This document shows positions 1-8,468 of a DNA stretch of 62,318 bases, piece after piece; positions within the stretch are counted from its first letter, which is position 1, and the number at the start of each line of letters is the position of its first letter. The translations under genes and the position numbers were made by a program. The stretch spans positions 1-62,318 of the forward strand of contig CAMDLH010000010.1 of the NCBI GenBank assembly GCA_945901405.1, given 5' to 3'. The notes under the pieces are model-generated. The model was not told where the DNA came from. It made no database searches and saw nothing but the letters and a program-made list of their open reading frames with translations. This DNA comes from Bordetella parapertussis. GTDB taxonomy: Bacteria; Pseudomonadota; Gammaproteobacteria; Burkholderiales; SG8-41.

Positions 1-21
1 CCCATGAGCGCAAGTCATGAC

Positions 22-183
22 CTAATTCATACACAGCGACCGGTGGTACACGGCGTGCCGTAGGCCATCGTCTGGCCGCGGGAAGCGCGTACTGAAGAAA
101 TATTCCAGCGCCCCGCCGATGCTACACAAGCTTGCGGCAAGGACACGAAACAACTGGTTATGTTCGTCGGACATCATCGGCAT
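22..183 (-). CDS. possible small hypothetical protein (53 aa)
   Basis: A 53-codon frame opens with ATG at 183, eight bases past the ttcA stop on the same strand, and ends with TAG at 22-24. In-frame ATGs at 177 and 174 are alternative starts. Only a weak purine run (GTAGAG) precedes it. The product has a mildly hydrophobic centre and a basic C-terminal half. I recognise no family, so it could be a chance frame in otherwise empty sequence. Confidence 0.3.
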   Translation of the reverse strand: MPMMSDEHNQLFRVLAASLCSIGGALEYFFSTRFPRPDDGLRHAVYHRSLCMN

Positions 184-191
184 CTCTACGC

Positions 192-1064
192 TCAGCAGGC
201 GCCGTCAAACGCCCTGTCGCCATCCGGGTGAGGCAGCCCCGTTGCCGTTACCGCCGCAAAATCGTACAACGTTCGATCAAGCATGTGCGACGGCGTGATG
301 TTCTGCATGGCCGTGAGTATCGTCTCGACACGCCCCGGAAATTTTTTTTCCCACTCACGCAGCAACGCCTTCGCCTCTTTACGTTTGAGATTCTCCTGCG
401 AGCCGCACAGCGTGCAGGGGATGATCGGAAACTGTTTGACCTCGGCCCATTCGGCAAGGTCTTTTTCCTCGCAGTACGCGAGCGGGCGAATCACCACGTG
501 TTTGCCGTCGTCGGACACCAGCTTGGGCGGCATGGTTTTGAGTTTGCCGCCATAGAACATATTGAGCAGAAATGTTTCGAGGATGTCGTCACGATGGTGG
601 CCCAGCGCGATTTTTGTCGCGCCGAGTTCGCTTGCCACGCGATACAGCACACCGCGCCGCAACCGCGAACAAAGTGAGCACATCGTCTTGCCTTCGGGGA
701 TCACGCGCTTGACAATGCTGTAGGTATCCTGCGCCTCGATGTGAAACGGCACGCCGAGTTTGGTCAAGTAATCCGGCAACACGTGCTCCGGAAAATTCGG
801 CTGCTTCTGATCGAGATTGACGGCAACGATGTCGAAGTTGACCGGCGCATGCGCTTTCAGGTGCAGCAAAATATCCAGCAGCGCGTAACTGTCCTTGCCG
901 CCCGACAGGCACGCCATCACCTTGTCGCCCTCGCGGATCATGTCAAAGTCAGCGATTGCCTGCCCCGCAAGCCGGCGCAAACGCTTGGCGAGCTTGTTCG
1001 ATTCAAAGCCCTGCTTGCGCTCTTTCACGCTGCGCGGCGTGATATGAATGATGTGTGTGTCCAT
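192..1064 (-). CDS. ttcA: tRNA 2-thiocytidine(32) synthetase TtcA
   Basis: Thiolates cytidine 32 of certain tRNAs in the cytoplasm, using ATP and an iron-sulfur cluster. The 290-residue product has the PP-loop SGGKDS at residues 54-59. It has the two family CxxC pairs at C129/C132 (CSLC) and C217/C220 (CTLC), which hold the cluster. The length is normal for the family and ATG at 1064 gives a complete N-terminus. It is transcribed divergently from the MidA-like gene across about 100 bp. The identification is very secure. Confidence 0.97.
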   Translation of the reverse strand: MDTHIIHITPRSVKERKQGFESNKLAKRLRRLAGQAIADFDMIREGDKVMACLSGGKDSYALLDILLHLKAHAPVNFDIVAVNLDQKQPNFPEHVLPDYLTKLGVPFHIEAQDTYSIVKRVIPEGKTMCSLCSRLRRGVLYRVASELGATKIALGHHRDDILETFLLNMFYGGKLKTMPPKLVSDDGKHVVIRPLAYCEEKDLAEWAEVKQFPIIPCTLCGSQENLKRKEAKALLREWEKKFPGRVETILTAMQNITPSHMLDRTLYDFAAVTATGLPHPDGDRAFDGAC

Positions 1065-1166
1065 GGCTTTAGTGCTATTTGTGCGGAATCGATCACGCAG
1101 CCATTCAACCCGGCAACGCGCTCATAACGTGTTGTTTATTTTAGCGTATTCGGCGATCATCCGAGC

Positions 1167-2333
1167 GTGAAAATGCTGTCTCACCTGCCGCCGCCCCCGC
1201 CCGAAGCGCAAGCCATCAGCGATCAACTTTGCGCATTGATCGCAAACGAGATTCAGGTCGCCGGCGGCTGGATCAGCTTCGCGCGATTCATGGAGCTCGC
1301 ACTCTACGCGCCCGGCCTGGGCTACTACAGCGCGGGCAGCCGCAAGCTCGGCGCGGATGGTGATTTTGTCACCGCGCCGGAAATCTCGCCTCTATTCGCG
1401 CGCTGCCTCGCGCGCCAGCTTGCACAACTCTCGCAACAGGGTTTGACATCCGTGCTCGAACTTGGCGCGGGCAGCGGCGCGCTCGCCGCCGAATTGTTGC
1501 TTGAGATGGACAAGCTCGGCTGCGCGCCCGATTCCTATCTGATACTCGAACTCAGCGCCGATTTGCGCGAGCGGCAACGAACATGCATCGTAGAGCGCGC
1601 GCCCGCGCAACTTCATCGCGTGCGCTGGATAGATGTGCTGCCGGCCGGGTTTGAAGGCGTGATAATTGCTAACGAAGTGTTGGATGCGACGCCTGCGCAC
1701 ATTGTTACTACTTGCGGGGGTGAAATTCTGGAAGGATATGTCCAACGCTGGGTTGGGGATAATCCCTTCATGTGGTACGAAACCACAGCGTCCGAAGAGG
1801 TTCGTTGCATTGCTAAAACACTAAATCTCCCGAACGATGACTACAAGTCTGAAATCAACCTCACCTCGCGCGCACTTGTTGCGAGCCTTATGCGCGTGGT
1901 CAAGCGCGGCGTGGCGTTGTTCATCGACTATGGTTTTCCGGCGCGCGAGTACTACCATCCGCAGCGCGACCGCGGCACGCTGATGTGTCACTACCGCCAC
2001 CACGCGCACGACGATCCATTCGCCTTCATCGGCTTGCAGGACATCACCACGCACGTCGATTTCAGCGCCATCGCCGCCGCCGCGCAACGCGCGGGCGCGC
2101 AAGTGCTGGGCTACACCTCGCAGGCGAACTTTCTCATCAATTGCGGCATCACTGATTTGCTCGCTGGCACGCCCGCCGACAACGCGCGCGCCTACGCGCC
2201 GCTTGCCGGGCAGGTGCAAAAGCTCACCTCGCCCGCCGAGATGGGCGAGCTGTTCAAGGTGCTCGCGCTGGGCAAGGGCGTTGACGCGACTTTGATGGGC
2301 TTCGCGCGCGGTGACCGGTCGCACACGTTGTAA
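1167..2333 (+). CDS. MidA/NDUFAF7-family SAM-dependent methyltransferase
   Basis: Class I methyltransferase of the MidA/NDUFAF7 family; the mitochondrial relative methylates an arginine of a complex I subunit. The family signature is clear: GYYS near residue 50, GDFVTAPEISPLFA just after it, and the SAM-binding motif LELGAGSGALAAELL around residues 96-110. The start is GTG at 1167, with ATG at 1173 as alternative. Bases 1640-1860 are visibly less GC-rich than the rest of the gene. The bacterial substrate is unknown. The TSUP gene begins on the base after its stop codon. Confidence 0.9.
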   Translation: MKMLSHLPPPPPEAQAISDQLCALIANEIQVAGGWISFARFMELALYAPGLGYYSAGSRKLGADGDFVTAPEISPLFARCLARQLAQLSQQGLTSVLELGAGSGALAAELLLEMDKLGCAPDSYLILELSADLRERQRTCIVERAPAQLHRVRWIDVLPAGFEGVIIANEVLDATPAHIVTTCGGEILEGYVQRWVGDNPFMWYETTASEEVRCIAKTLNLPNDDYKSEINLTSRALVASLMRVVKRGVALFIDYGFPAREYYHPQRDRGTLMCHYRHHAHDDPFAFIGLQDITTHVDFSAIAAAAQRAGAQVLGYTSQANFLINCGITDLLAGTPADNARAYAPLAGQVQKLTSPAEMGELFKVLALGKGVDATLMGFARGDRSHTL

Positions 2334-3101
2334 ATGGAACTCGATCTCTCTGCCGGCGTATGGGCCATCATCGCGCTGGCGATCTTCGCCGCCGGCATCT
2401 CGCAAGGCGCGATGGGTTTCGGCTTTCCCGCGATTTCCACACCCGTGCTGGCCTTGATGACCGATATCAAGACGGCGGTGCTGCTGAATCTCTTGCCCAA
2501 TCTCACGGTGAACATCATCAGCGTGGTTCAGGGCGGCAACTGGCGCGCGAGCCTGGGTGTGCATTGGCCGGTGGCGGTTTACGCGCTGATCGGGTCGTTC
2601 ATCGGCGCGTGGGTGCTGGTGTTGGCGCCGCAGGAGCCGCTGCGCCTGCTGTTGGCCGCGATCATTCTTGCGTATCTTTATCAGAAGCAACTGGCGATGC
2701 TCAATTGGAACGTGCTGATGCGCCATCCGCGCGCGGCGCAACTTACTTTCGGGCTGACCGGCGGATTTTTTTCCGGTTCGGTGAATAACTCGCTGCCGCC
2801 GCTGTTGATTTATTTCATGCTGCTCGGCGTGCAAGCCACGATCATGACGCAGATGCTCAACCTGTGTTTTCTCGGCGGCAAGCTGATGCAGGCGGCGACC
2901 CTCGCGGGCGCGGGCGAACTGAGTCTCGCCGCCGCGGCGGCAAACGTACCGCTGACGCTGGTGGCGCTCGCGGGCATGGCGGCGGGCGCGCGCACCCAGC
3001 GTTATTTCAGCGTGGCCGCGTATCAGAAGGCATTGCGCTACCTGCTGTTCGTGCTGGCGTTTGTGCTCGCCGCGCAGGGCATGCGCTATTTTCTGCGCTG
3101 A
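2334..3101 (+). CDS. TSUP (TauE/SafE) family membrane permease
   Basis: A 255-residue, strongly hydrophobic protein with about eight predicted membrane segments and the glycine-rich repeats of the sulfite exporter TauE/SafE (TSUP) family, for example GAMGFGFP near the N-terminus. Family members move sulfite, sulfonates or other small organosulfur anions. It starts with ATG immediately after the stop of the MidA-like gene, so the two are probably translated together. A diheme cytochrome follows 21 bp later, which could suggest handling of a redox-active sulfur anion; that is inference. Confidence 0.85.
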   Translation: MELDLSAGVWAIIALAIFAAGISQGAMGFGFPAISTPVLALMTDIKTAVLLNLLPNLTVNIISVVQGGNWRASLGVHWPVAVYALIGSFIGAWVLVLAPQEPLRLLLAAIILAYLYQKQLAMLNWNVLMRHPRAAQLTFGLTGGFFSGSVNNSLPPLLIYFMLLGVQATIMTQMLNLCFLGGKLMQAATLAGAGELSLAAAAANVPLTLVALAGMAAGARTQRYFSVAAYQKALRYLLFVLAFVLAAQGMRYFLR

Positions 3102-3122
3102 GTTTTCCGCTAATATTGGCGC

Positions 3123-3764
3123 ATGCGTAACGTTATTCTTGCGATGCTGTGCGCCATCGCTCTCGCCGCGCACGCCGCGGATGATGTAGCCCAGGCCGAA
3201 TACCAATGGGCGAAAAGCCCGCATGGCCGCATGCTCGAGCGCACGTTGCCGCGCAGCGTCGAGCCGCACACTCTGCCGGAGCCGCAATCCGGCGGCGCGA
3301 AACTAACCGTGCGCTACTGCGTGCAATGCCACTACCTGCCCGCGCCGCACATGCATACGGCGAAGCGCTGGACAGCGGTGGTCGAGCGCATGAATTGGCG
3401 CATGCAGGGCAAGGGCAACATGGGCACGCTGATGAAGGACATGATGGCAGGTGTCGCCGCGCCGAATGCCGCGGAACTCGCGACGCTCACCACCTACCTG
3501 CAAAAACACGCGCAGAACGAAATTGATTCCGCGCATCCGGCGCTGAAAACAAAAGAAGGACAGATGTTCAGCATCGCGTGTTCGCAATGCCACGCGCTGC
3601 CCGAGCCCAGGCGTCACAACGCGCGCGCGTGGCCCGGCGTGGTGGCGCGCATGCAGCGTCACATGACCTGGACCAATCGCGTGGTGGGCGACGCGAGCCT
3701 GCGCACCAATCCGGAGTTGCAGACCGCTGAAATCGTCAAATGGCTACAAAATCAATCAAGATGA
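3123..3764 (+). CDS. periplasmic diheme c-type cytochrome
   Basis: A 213-residue protein with a clear signal peptide (cleavage near AHA-AD, residue 19) and two haem c sites: CVQCH at 66-70 and CSQCH at 153-157. Each is followed by L-P-x-P and, 20-30 residues later, a V-x-R-M segment whose methionine is a plausible sixth iron ligand. The two halves therefore look like an internal duplication. It should act as a periplasmic electron carrier. Its stop overlaps the next start as ATGA (3761-3764), so it is coupled to the Bug receptor. No specific subfamily is recognised. Confidence 0.82.
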   Translation: MRNVILAMLCAIALAAHAADDVAQAEYQWAKSPHGRMLERTLPRSVEPHTLPEPQSGGAKLTVRYCVQCHYLPAPHMHTAKRWTAVVERMNWRMQGKGNMGTLMKDMMAGVAAPNAAELATLTTYLQKHAQNEIDSAHPALKTKEGQMFSIACSQCHALPEPRRHNARAWPGVVARMQRHMTWTNRVVGDASLRTNPELQTAEIVKWLQNQSR

Positions 3765-4735
3765 AAATATCAATAAAAACAATTACTTACATTATGTGTG
3801 TATTGGTTACATTGGGCGCAACTTCGATCCACGCGCAGCAATACCCCGCCAAGGTCGTGCGTCTGCTGATCCCGTTTTCCGCGGGCAGCGGCTCGGACAC
3901 CATCGGCCGTATTTACGCCGGCGGGCTGGCGGAAAATTTCGCTCAGCAAGTCATCGTCGAGAATCGCGCGGGCGCCGCGGGCAACATCGGCGCGGAGGTC
4001 GAGATGCGCGCGCCGGCCGACGGCTACACACTGTTTCTCGTGAATATGGCGCACGCGGTTAACGTCAGCATGTATCGCAAACTCGCATACGATCCCTTGC
4101 GTGACTTTGCGCCGGTGTCGATGCTCGCCACCGGCCCCGCGATACTCGTCGTGCATCCATCGCTGCCGGTGAAAACCATCGGTGAACTAGTGAAGCTCGC
4201 CAAGGCGCGGCCCGGCGCGATCAATCATTCCTCGGCGGGTGTAGGCACGTTCACCTTTCTTGCCGCCGAGATGTTCAAGCGCCAGGCGGCGGTGGACATG
4301 CTGCACGTGCCGTACCGCGCCGGCGGCGAAGCATTGACTGCGGTGATCTCCGGCGAAACCTCGGTGTATTTTTCGCCAGCGGCGGGTGCTATCCCGCAGG
4401 TGAAACAAGGCCGCCTGCGCCCGCTTGCGGTCACCAGCAGCAAACGCATTGCGCTGATGCCCGAATTGCCCACGGTGGCGGAAAGCGGCTATCCAAAATT
4501 CGAATCCGGCAATTGGTACGGCATCGTCGTGCCCGCGAAAACACCGCGCGAAATCATCGAGCGCGCGCATAAGGCATCCGTCGCCTCGCTGAACAACGCC
4601 GCGATCAACAAACGCCTGAACGATCTGGGTTTCGTGTTGATCGGCAATACGCCGGAAGAATTCGCGGCGTTCTTCCGTGCGGAGATCGACGCGTTTGCGA
4701 AACTGGTGAAGGATCTGAAACTTGGCGCGGACTGA
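3761..4735 (+). CDS. tripartite tricarboxylate transporter receptor (Bug family)
   Basis: Periplasmic solute-binding protein of the Bug/TctC family, which captures carboxylates; the sequence does not reveal the ligand. Start ATG at 3761 is chosen because it forms an ATGA overlap with the cytochrome stop and gives a signal peptide (MKISIK..., cleavage after IHAQ). An upstream in-frame ATG at 3740 is less likely. Typical Bug segments follow: YPAKVVRLLIPFSAGSGSDT, VENRAGAAGNIGAE and ADGYTL. An AT-rich dispersed repeat (3764-3790) encodes most of the first signal-peptide residues. Another in-frame ATG at 3794 lies just behind the repeat but would leave a poor signal peptide. No TctA/TctB membrane genes are nearby. 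Confidence 0.92.
   Translation: MKISIKTITYIMCVLVTLGATSIHAQQYPAKVVRLLIPFSAGSGSDTIGRIYAGGLAENFAQQVIVENRAGAAGNIGAEVEMRAPADGYTLFLVNMAHAVNVSMYRKLAYDPLRDFAPVSMLATGPAILVVHPSLPVKTIGELVKLAKARPGAINHSSAGVGTFTFLAAEMFKRQAAVDMLHVPYRAGGEALTAVISGETSVYFSPAAGAIPQVKQGRLRPLAVTSSKRIALMPELPTVAESGYPKFESGNWYGIVVPAKTPREIIERAHKASVASLNNAAINKRLNDLGFVLIGNTPEEFAAFFRAEIDAFAKLVKDLKLGAD
3764..3790 (+). repeat. AT-rich dispersed repeat, family A, copy 1
   Basis: Reads AAAATATC, then AATAAAAACAATTACTTAC. It begins at the last base of the cytochrome stop codon and is translated as part of the Bug receptor signal peptide. An ATG follows four bases after ACTTA. It matches copies at 12775, 40035, 48938 and others closely. Confidence 0.75.
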
Positions 4736-4736
4736 A

Positions 4737-5330
4737 TCACACGGCACGCGTGAGCGTGATATCAAACGCCGCGTGTGATACGCCCTTCTCGTCGCGCTTT
4801 AACGCCGGCGCCAGTTCATCGGGCACGCCGCGCTCGCGCCCAAAATAAAGCTGTGTGACCAGCGTGGTATGTCCGGCGTGGCTCACGCGATAGTGAATGT
4901 GCCGCGGCCGGCCTGGATATTCCGCCGGCACGATCGAGGTAAAACTGTAGCGCCCATCGCGATCGGTCGTGATGCTGGCGCGCAGCAGGCACGCGGCATC
5001 GTCCTGTTTGCCGCGCGTGAAGTGGCTGTAATCGCCGTTGGCGTCGGCGTGCCACACCTCGACCAGCGCGCCGGCAAGCGGCTTGCAATCCACGCCCTGC
5101 ACACGGCCCGTCACGACCAAGCGCTCCTTGCCGCCGGAGCCGCTGACGCAAAGCTCGGCTTGTGCGGGTGCGTTGCGCGTGTAAAAAGGCCCAAGCTGAT
5201 CGCGCGGCGTGACGCGGCAGTGCTGCGCGGCGGCGGGCAGCGTCGTGATGCCCGCCACGCCGGCAAAAACGATCCGGCGGCGGCGCGGAGAAAATGCCGG
5301 CGATTGCATGGTTGCCGACGCGTCGCGCAC
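4737..5330 (-). CDS. intradiol ring-cleavage dioxygenase-like protein, exported
   Basis: A 197-residue protein of the protocatechuate/catechol dioxygenase beta-sandwich family. The four Fe(III) ligands can be placed: Y101 (in NGDY), Y138 (in AEYPG), and H144 and H146 (in RPRHIHYRV). It is shorter than true protocatechuate dioxygenase subunits and has an N-terminal RRRRIVFAG segment that looks like a Tat signal, so it belongs to the small exported intradiol-like group of uncertain substrate. The GTG start at 5330 overlaps the last base of the GST stop (TAGTG). Its stop lies two bases from that of the converging Bug receptor gene. Confidence 0.85.
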   Translation of the reverse strand: MRDASATMQSPAFSPRRRRIVFAGVAGITTLPAAAQHCRVTPRDQLGPFYTRNAPAQAELCVSGSGGKERLVVTGRVQGVDCKPLAGALVEVWHADANGDYSHFTRGKQDDAACLLRASITTDRDGRYSFTSIVPAEYPGRPRHIHYRVSHAGHTTLVTQLYFGRERGVPDELAPALKRDEKGVSHAAFDITLTRAV

Positions 5331-5947
5331 TACGAAGGCACTTTCATTCCACGCTGCACGGCGGGCCGCGCCGAGATCGCATCGAACCAGCGTTTCACAT
5401 TCGGCACGGTATTCAGATCAGTCTTGTGCCACTCGTAGCGCGCCACCCACGGGTAGGTCGCCATGTCGGCAATCGAGTACTCGTCCGCGAGATAGGCGTG
5501 ATCCTTGAGATGTTTGTCGAGCACGGCATACAGACGATCCTTCTCCTTGCCGTAACGCTCGATCGCGTACGGCACCGGCTCTTTCGCCGCGCGCAGGAAG
5601 TGATGCACCTGCCCGAAGATCGGCCCCACGCCGCCCATCTGGAACATCAGCCATTGCAAGGCGACGCTGCGCGCCTGGCCGCTGGGCGCCAGAAACTTGC
5701 CGGTCTTCTCGGCGAGATAAATCAGGATCGCGCCCGACTCAAAAATCGACAGCGGCTTGCCGTCAGGCCCGTCGCTATCGATGATCGCGGGTATCTTGCT
5801 GTTCGGGTTGATCGCGACGAATTGCGGCGTAAATTGATCGTCCTTGCCGATGTTAATCGCGTGCGTGTTGTAGGCGAGGCCGCACTCTTCGAGCATGATG
5901 GATGCCTTGCGGCCGTTGGGTGTGGTCCAGGTGTAGAGGTCGATCAT
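5330..5947 (-). CDS. yfcG: glutathione S-transferase, YfcG/Nu-class type
   Basis: A 205-residue cytosolic GST. The thioredoxin-fold N-terminus begins MIDLYTWTTPNGRKASIMLE and continues with NPNSKIPAI and the glutathione-binding FESGAILIYLAEKTG. This pattern is shared with E. coli YfcG, a disulfide-bond oxidoreductase using two glutathione molecules. The all-alpha C-terminal domain follows (GPIFGQVHHF, SIADMATYPW). The length matches the family. It is coupled by a one-base overlap to the dioxygenase-like gene behind it, which may indicate joint work on an aromatic or electrophilic compound; that is inference. Confidence 0.9.
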   Translation of the reverse strand: MIDLYTWTTPNGRKASIMLEECGLAYNTHAINIGKDDQFTPQFVAINPNSKIPAIIDSDGPDGKPLSIFESGAILIYLAEKTGKFLAPSGQARSVALQWLMFQMGGVGPIFGQVHHFLRAAKEPVPYAIERYGKEKDRLYAVLDKHLKDHAYLADEYSIADMATYPWVARYEWHKTDLNTVPNVKRWFDAISARPAVQRGMKVPS

Positions 5948-5981
5948 CGTTGTCCTGCCTTTCGTTTATGAAAACCTTTTT

Positions 5982-6178
5982 TAGCCGCGGATTTACACAG
6001 ATGAACACAGATTAAAAACCACTCCGTCGTTCCAGCGCAGGCTGGAACCCAGGTTGTAACCCGGCCCGTAGGGCCAGAAATCAGATGCTTCGCATTTGAT
6101 TACGCACTGGATTCCGGCCTGCGCCCGAATGACGATTTTGGTTTTTAATTTGTGTTCATCTGTGTAAATCCGCGGCTA
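5982..6178. repeat. nested inverted-repeat element in the GST-cca intergenic space
   Basis: Outer arms 5982-6020 and 6140-6178 are 39 bp long and complementary with one mismatch; they contain GCGGATTTACACAGATGAAC. Inside lies a second, imperfect pair at 6025-6052 and 6107-6134 of the CGTC-(A/G)TTCC...CAGGC type. The outer and inner pairs look like two different repeat families, one placed within the other. Neither encodes a protein. Confidence 0.88.
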
Positions 6179-6192
6179 TATGCTTTCGACCT

Positions 6193-7410
6193 TCATTCCT
6201 TCTCATCCAACGCAGCGCGCACCGCTTCCGCACGCGCCTGATGAATGGCATCCTTGATGCGCCGAGGTTCAGTCACGCGTTTCGCAATGGCTCCCGCATC
6301 CACGCCAGCAGCCGCCTGCAACGCCAGCGCCAGCCGCGCGGCCTGCGGGTAATCACGACTTTCCAGTCCCAAACGGCCACGCGCGTCGCTTTCGCACGCT
6401 TCCAGCAGCCGCGCGAAACGCTCCGGACGACGAAACGCATCGGCGCCTTGCAGCAGTTGCACGATGGTTCCGGCGCGCAATTCCGCCGCGCGATGGATCG
6501 CGCCGTGATGGCGCGCCATGATCATTGCGAGATCGCGGCACTCGGCGGGCACGCGCAGGCGCTCGCAGAGTTTTTCAACGAGAGCGGTGCTGCGTTCCTC
6601 GTGCCCGATGTGGCGCGGCCATTCCTCGCGCGGCGTCGTGCCCTTGCCCAAGTCATGCGTCAGCGCGGCAAAGCGCACTTCGAGTGCGTAACCGCGACTC
6701 GCCGCATAATCGAGCACCATCATCACGTGCACGCCGGTGTCGATCTCCGGGTGATGCACGGCACTTTGCGGCACGCCATGGAGCGCATCGACTTCGGGCA
6801 GCACGCGCGCGAGCGCGCCACAGTCACGCAGCGCATCGAACATGCGCGAAGGTTTTTGCTCCATCAGCCCGCGTGAAAGCTCCTGCCACACACGCTCGGC
6901 GACCAGCGCATCGGCTTCGCCGTTGTTCACCATCTGCCGCATCAACGCCAGCGTTTCATCGGCAATGGTAAATCCAAAGCGAGCCGCGAAGCGCGCCACG
7001 CGCAGGATGCGCACCGGGTCTTCGGCAAACGCCATGCTCACGTGGCGCAGCACGCGCGCCTTCAAATCGGTGACGCCGTTAAACGGATCGATGAGCTTGC
7101 CATCCGTGCCTTTGGCGATGGCGTTGATGGTGAGATCGCGCCGCGCGAGATCTTCTTCGAGCGTCACGCCGGGCGCGGTATGAAACTCAAAGCCGTGGTA
7201 GCCGCGCGCGGTCTTGCGCTCGGTGCGTGCCAGCGCGTATTCCTCGTGCGTTTGCGGATGCAGAAAAACCGGAAAATCGCGGCCCACCGGTTTGTAGCCA
7301 AGGGCCAGCAATTCTTCCGGCGTAGCACCCACCACCACGTAGTCGCGATCCTTCACCGGCAGCCCCAGCAGCCCGTCGCGCACCGCACCGCCGACTTCAA
7401 AAATATCCAT
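6193..7410 (-). CDS. cca: multifunctional CCA protein (tRNA nucleotidyltransferase)
   Basis: Adds and repairs the 3'-CCA end of tRNA. The N-terminal nucleotidyltransferase domain shows [10 protein letters not shown] at 7-16, the metal-binding D21-x-D23, and RRDLTINA at 90-97. A C-terminal HD domain follows, with H252-D253 in LTHDLGKG, giving the phosphatase and phosphodiesterase activities of the gammaproteobacterial-type enzyme. The length of 405 residues is normal. The ATG at 7410 lies inside an antisense copy of the AT-rich repeat (7401-7427). It is co-directional with the NDUFA9-like gene, 35 bp away. Confidence 0.96.
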   Translation of the reverse strand: MDIFEVGGAVRDGLLGLPVKDRDYVVVGATPEELLALGYKPVGRDFPVFLHPQTHEEYALARTERKTARGYHGFEFHTAPGVTLEEDLARRDLTINAIAKGTDGKLIDPFNGVTDLKARVLRHVSMAFAEDPVRILRVARFAARFGFTIADETLALMRQMVNNGEADALVAERVWQELSRGLMEQKPSRMFDALRDCGALARVLPEVDALHGVPQSAVHHPEIDTGVHVMMVLDYAASRGYALEVRFAALTHDLGKGTTPREEWPRHIGHEERSTALVEKLCERLRVPAECRDLAMIMARHHGAIHRAAELRAGTIVQLLQGADAFRRPERFARLLEACESDARGRLGLESRDYPQAARLALALQAAAGVDAGAIAKRVTEPRRIKDAIHQARAEAVRAALDEKE

Positions 7411-7427
7411 TACAACAATAACTTACG
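7401..7427 (+). repeat. AT-rich dispersed repeat, family A, copy 2
   Basis: Reads AAATATC, a divergent middle, then AACAATAACTTACG. It overlaps the cca start codon on the opposite strand, so here the element runs against the direction of the gene. The 5' AAATATC and 3' CAATAACTTAC boxes match the other copies. Confidence 0.6.
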
Positions 7428-7445
7428 TATCTGCGTAGCGATGCA

Positions 7446-8387
7446 TCAGCGGTGCGCGCGATCACGAAAGCGCATATAACGCCCGCGCGGTGAGCGCTGC
7501 GCCAGCCACACGGGTGCCAGCGCTTCGAGCGCGCCGGGCTTGATGCCGAAGGGGAATTCGTTGCCGCTGACGTTGTCGATTTTCATCGACCAGTAGTTAT
7601 CGCGCGTAAGCAGTCTTACGAACGGTACGAGTTCCAGCGCGAAGGCTTGCAGGTATGACAAACGGTCGCCGAGCGCCACTACGGGCCGCACATGGCCGGT
7701 GACGCGGCCCGCGTATTCGACCAGTTCGCGCAGGGTGTATACCTTGGGGCCGCACAAGTCGTAGCTCGCGCCGTATGTGTCAAGACGCTCAAGGCTGGCC
7801 ACAAATGCCGCCGCGACATCGCCCACATAGACCGGCTGAAAGCGCGCATTTGCGCTGCCCAGCAACACCAGCGGGAACAGCTTCTGCAATAGCGCAAACA
7901 GATTGAGAAACCCGTCCTCCGGTCCGAACATCACCGACGGACGAAAGATCGTGGTATCCAGCCCTGAGTTGCGCACCGCGGTTTCGGCCTCGCCCTTGGT
8001 CTTGAGATATTCGCTCGGCGCGGCGGTTGCGGCATTGAGCGAACTCATGTGCAGCAGCCGGCGTATACCCGACTCGCGGCAGGCAGCAACCACCTTGTTC
8101 GCCAGCTCGACGTGCCCGGCACGAAAGCTCGCATTGCCGCGCCCGTTATGCAGTATGCCGACGAGGTTGATCACCGCATCGCAGCCGCGCATCAATTGCA
8201 CGAGTTGCGCGGGGTCGTGCACGTTGGCCTCGACCACATCAACCGTGGGCAGAAGAATCAGGCGCTTCGCATGATCGCGCCGCCGCGTGGCGGCACGCAC
8301 ACGATACCCGCGCGCCGCCAGTGCGGCGCAGAGGTGGCGGCCCACGAAGCCGGAGCCGCCTAATATGCAAACTGTTTTGATGTCCAT
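7446..8387 (-). CDS. NAD(P)-binding reductase, complex I NDUFA9-like (atypical SDR)
   Basis: A 313-residue Rossmann-fold protein starting MDIKTVCILGGSGFVGRHLC, so the dinucleotide-binding GGSGFVG is at residues 9-15. Further family segments are NLVGIL, the YLKTKGEAE stretch (active-site-type Y and K) and FRPSVMFGPEDGFLN. This matches atypical SDRs of the NDUFA9/YbjT class found beside tRNA-processing genes in many betaproteobacteria. The substrate is unknown. It sits between slt and cca on the same strand and ends 35 bp before cca. Confidence 0.88.
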   Translation of the reverse strand: MDIKTVCILGGSGFVGRHLCAALAARGYRVRAATRRRDHAKRLILLPTVDVVEANVHDPAQLVQLMRGCDAVINLVGILHNGRGNASFRAGHVELANKVVAACRESGIRRLLHMSSLNAATAAPSEYLKTKGEAETAVRNSGLDTTIFRPSVMFGPEDGFLNLFALLQKLFPLVLLGSANARFQPVYVGDVAAAFVASLERLDTYGASYDLCGPKVYTLRELVEYAGRVTGHVRPVVALGDRLSYLQAFALELVPFVRLLTRDNYWSMKIDNVSGNEFPFGIKPGALEALAPVWLAQRSPRGRYMRFRDRAHR

Positions 8388-8430
8388 GTTTTTTTAGTTA
8401 AACGTAAAACGCAGCCAGCGCCGTTGGGGG

Positions 8431-8468
8431 CAATTCACAATTCACAATTCACATTTCACGTTTCACGG
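8431..8468. repeat. short tandem-like repeat CAATTCA / CATTTCACG
   Basis: Three CAATTCA units followed by CATTTCACGTTTCACGG occupy the short gap between the NDUFA9-like gene and slt. The slt stop codon (complement of TCA at 8463-8465) lies inside it, so the repeat supplies the end of slt. Confidence 0.65.

Noticed and set aside
1821-3287. Long minus-strand open frame of 488 codons opposite the MidA and TSUP genes
   Set aside because: It is very rich in Arg, His and Gln, has no recognisable domain and lies antisense to two clear genes; such frames arise from GC-rich codon bias.
3740-3760. Upstream ATG at 3740 as start of the Bug receptor
   Set aside because: ATG 3761 overlaps the preceding stop as ATGA and gives a cleaner signal peptide.
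8431-8468. Repeated CAATTCA units as a possible CRISPR or iteron array
   Set aside because: Units are 7-8 bp, without spacers, and there are no cas or replication genes near.
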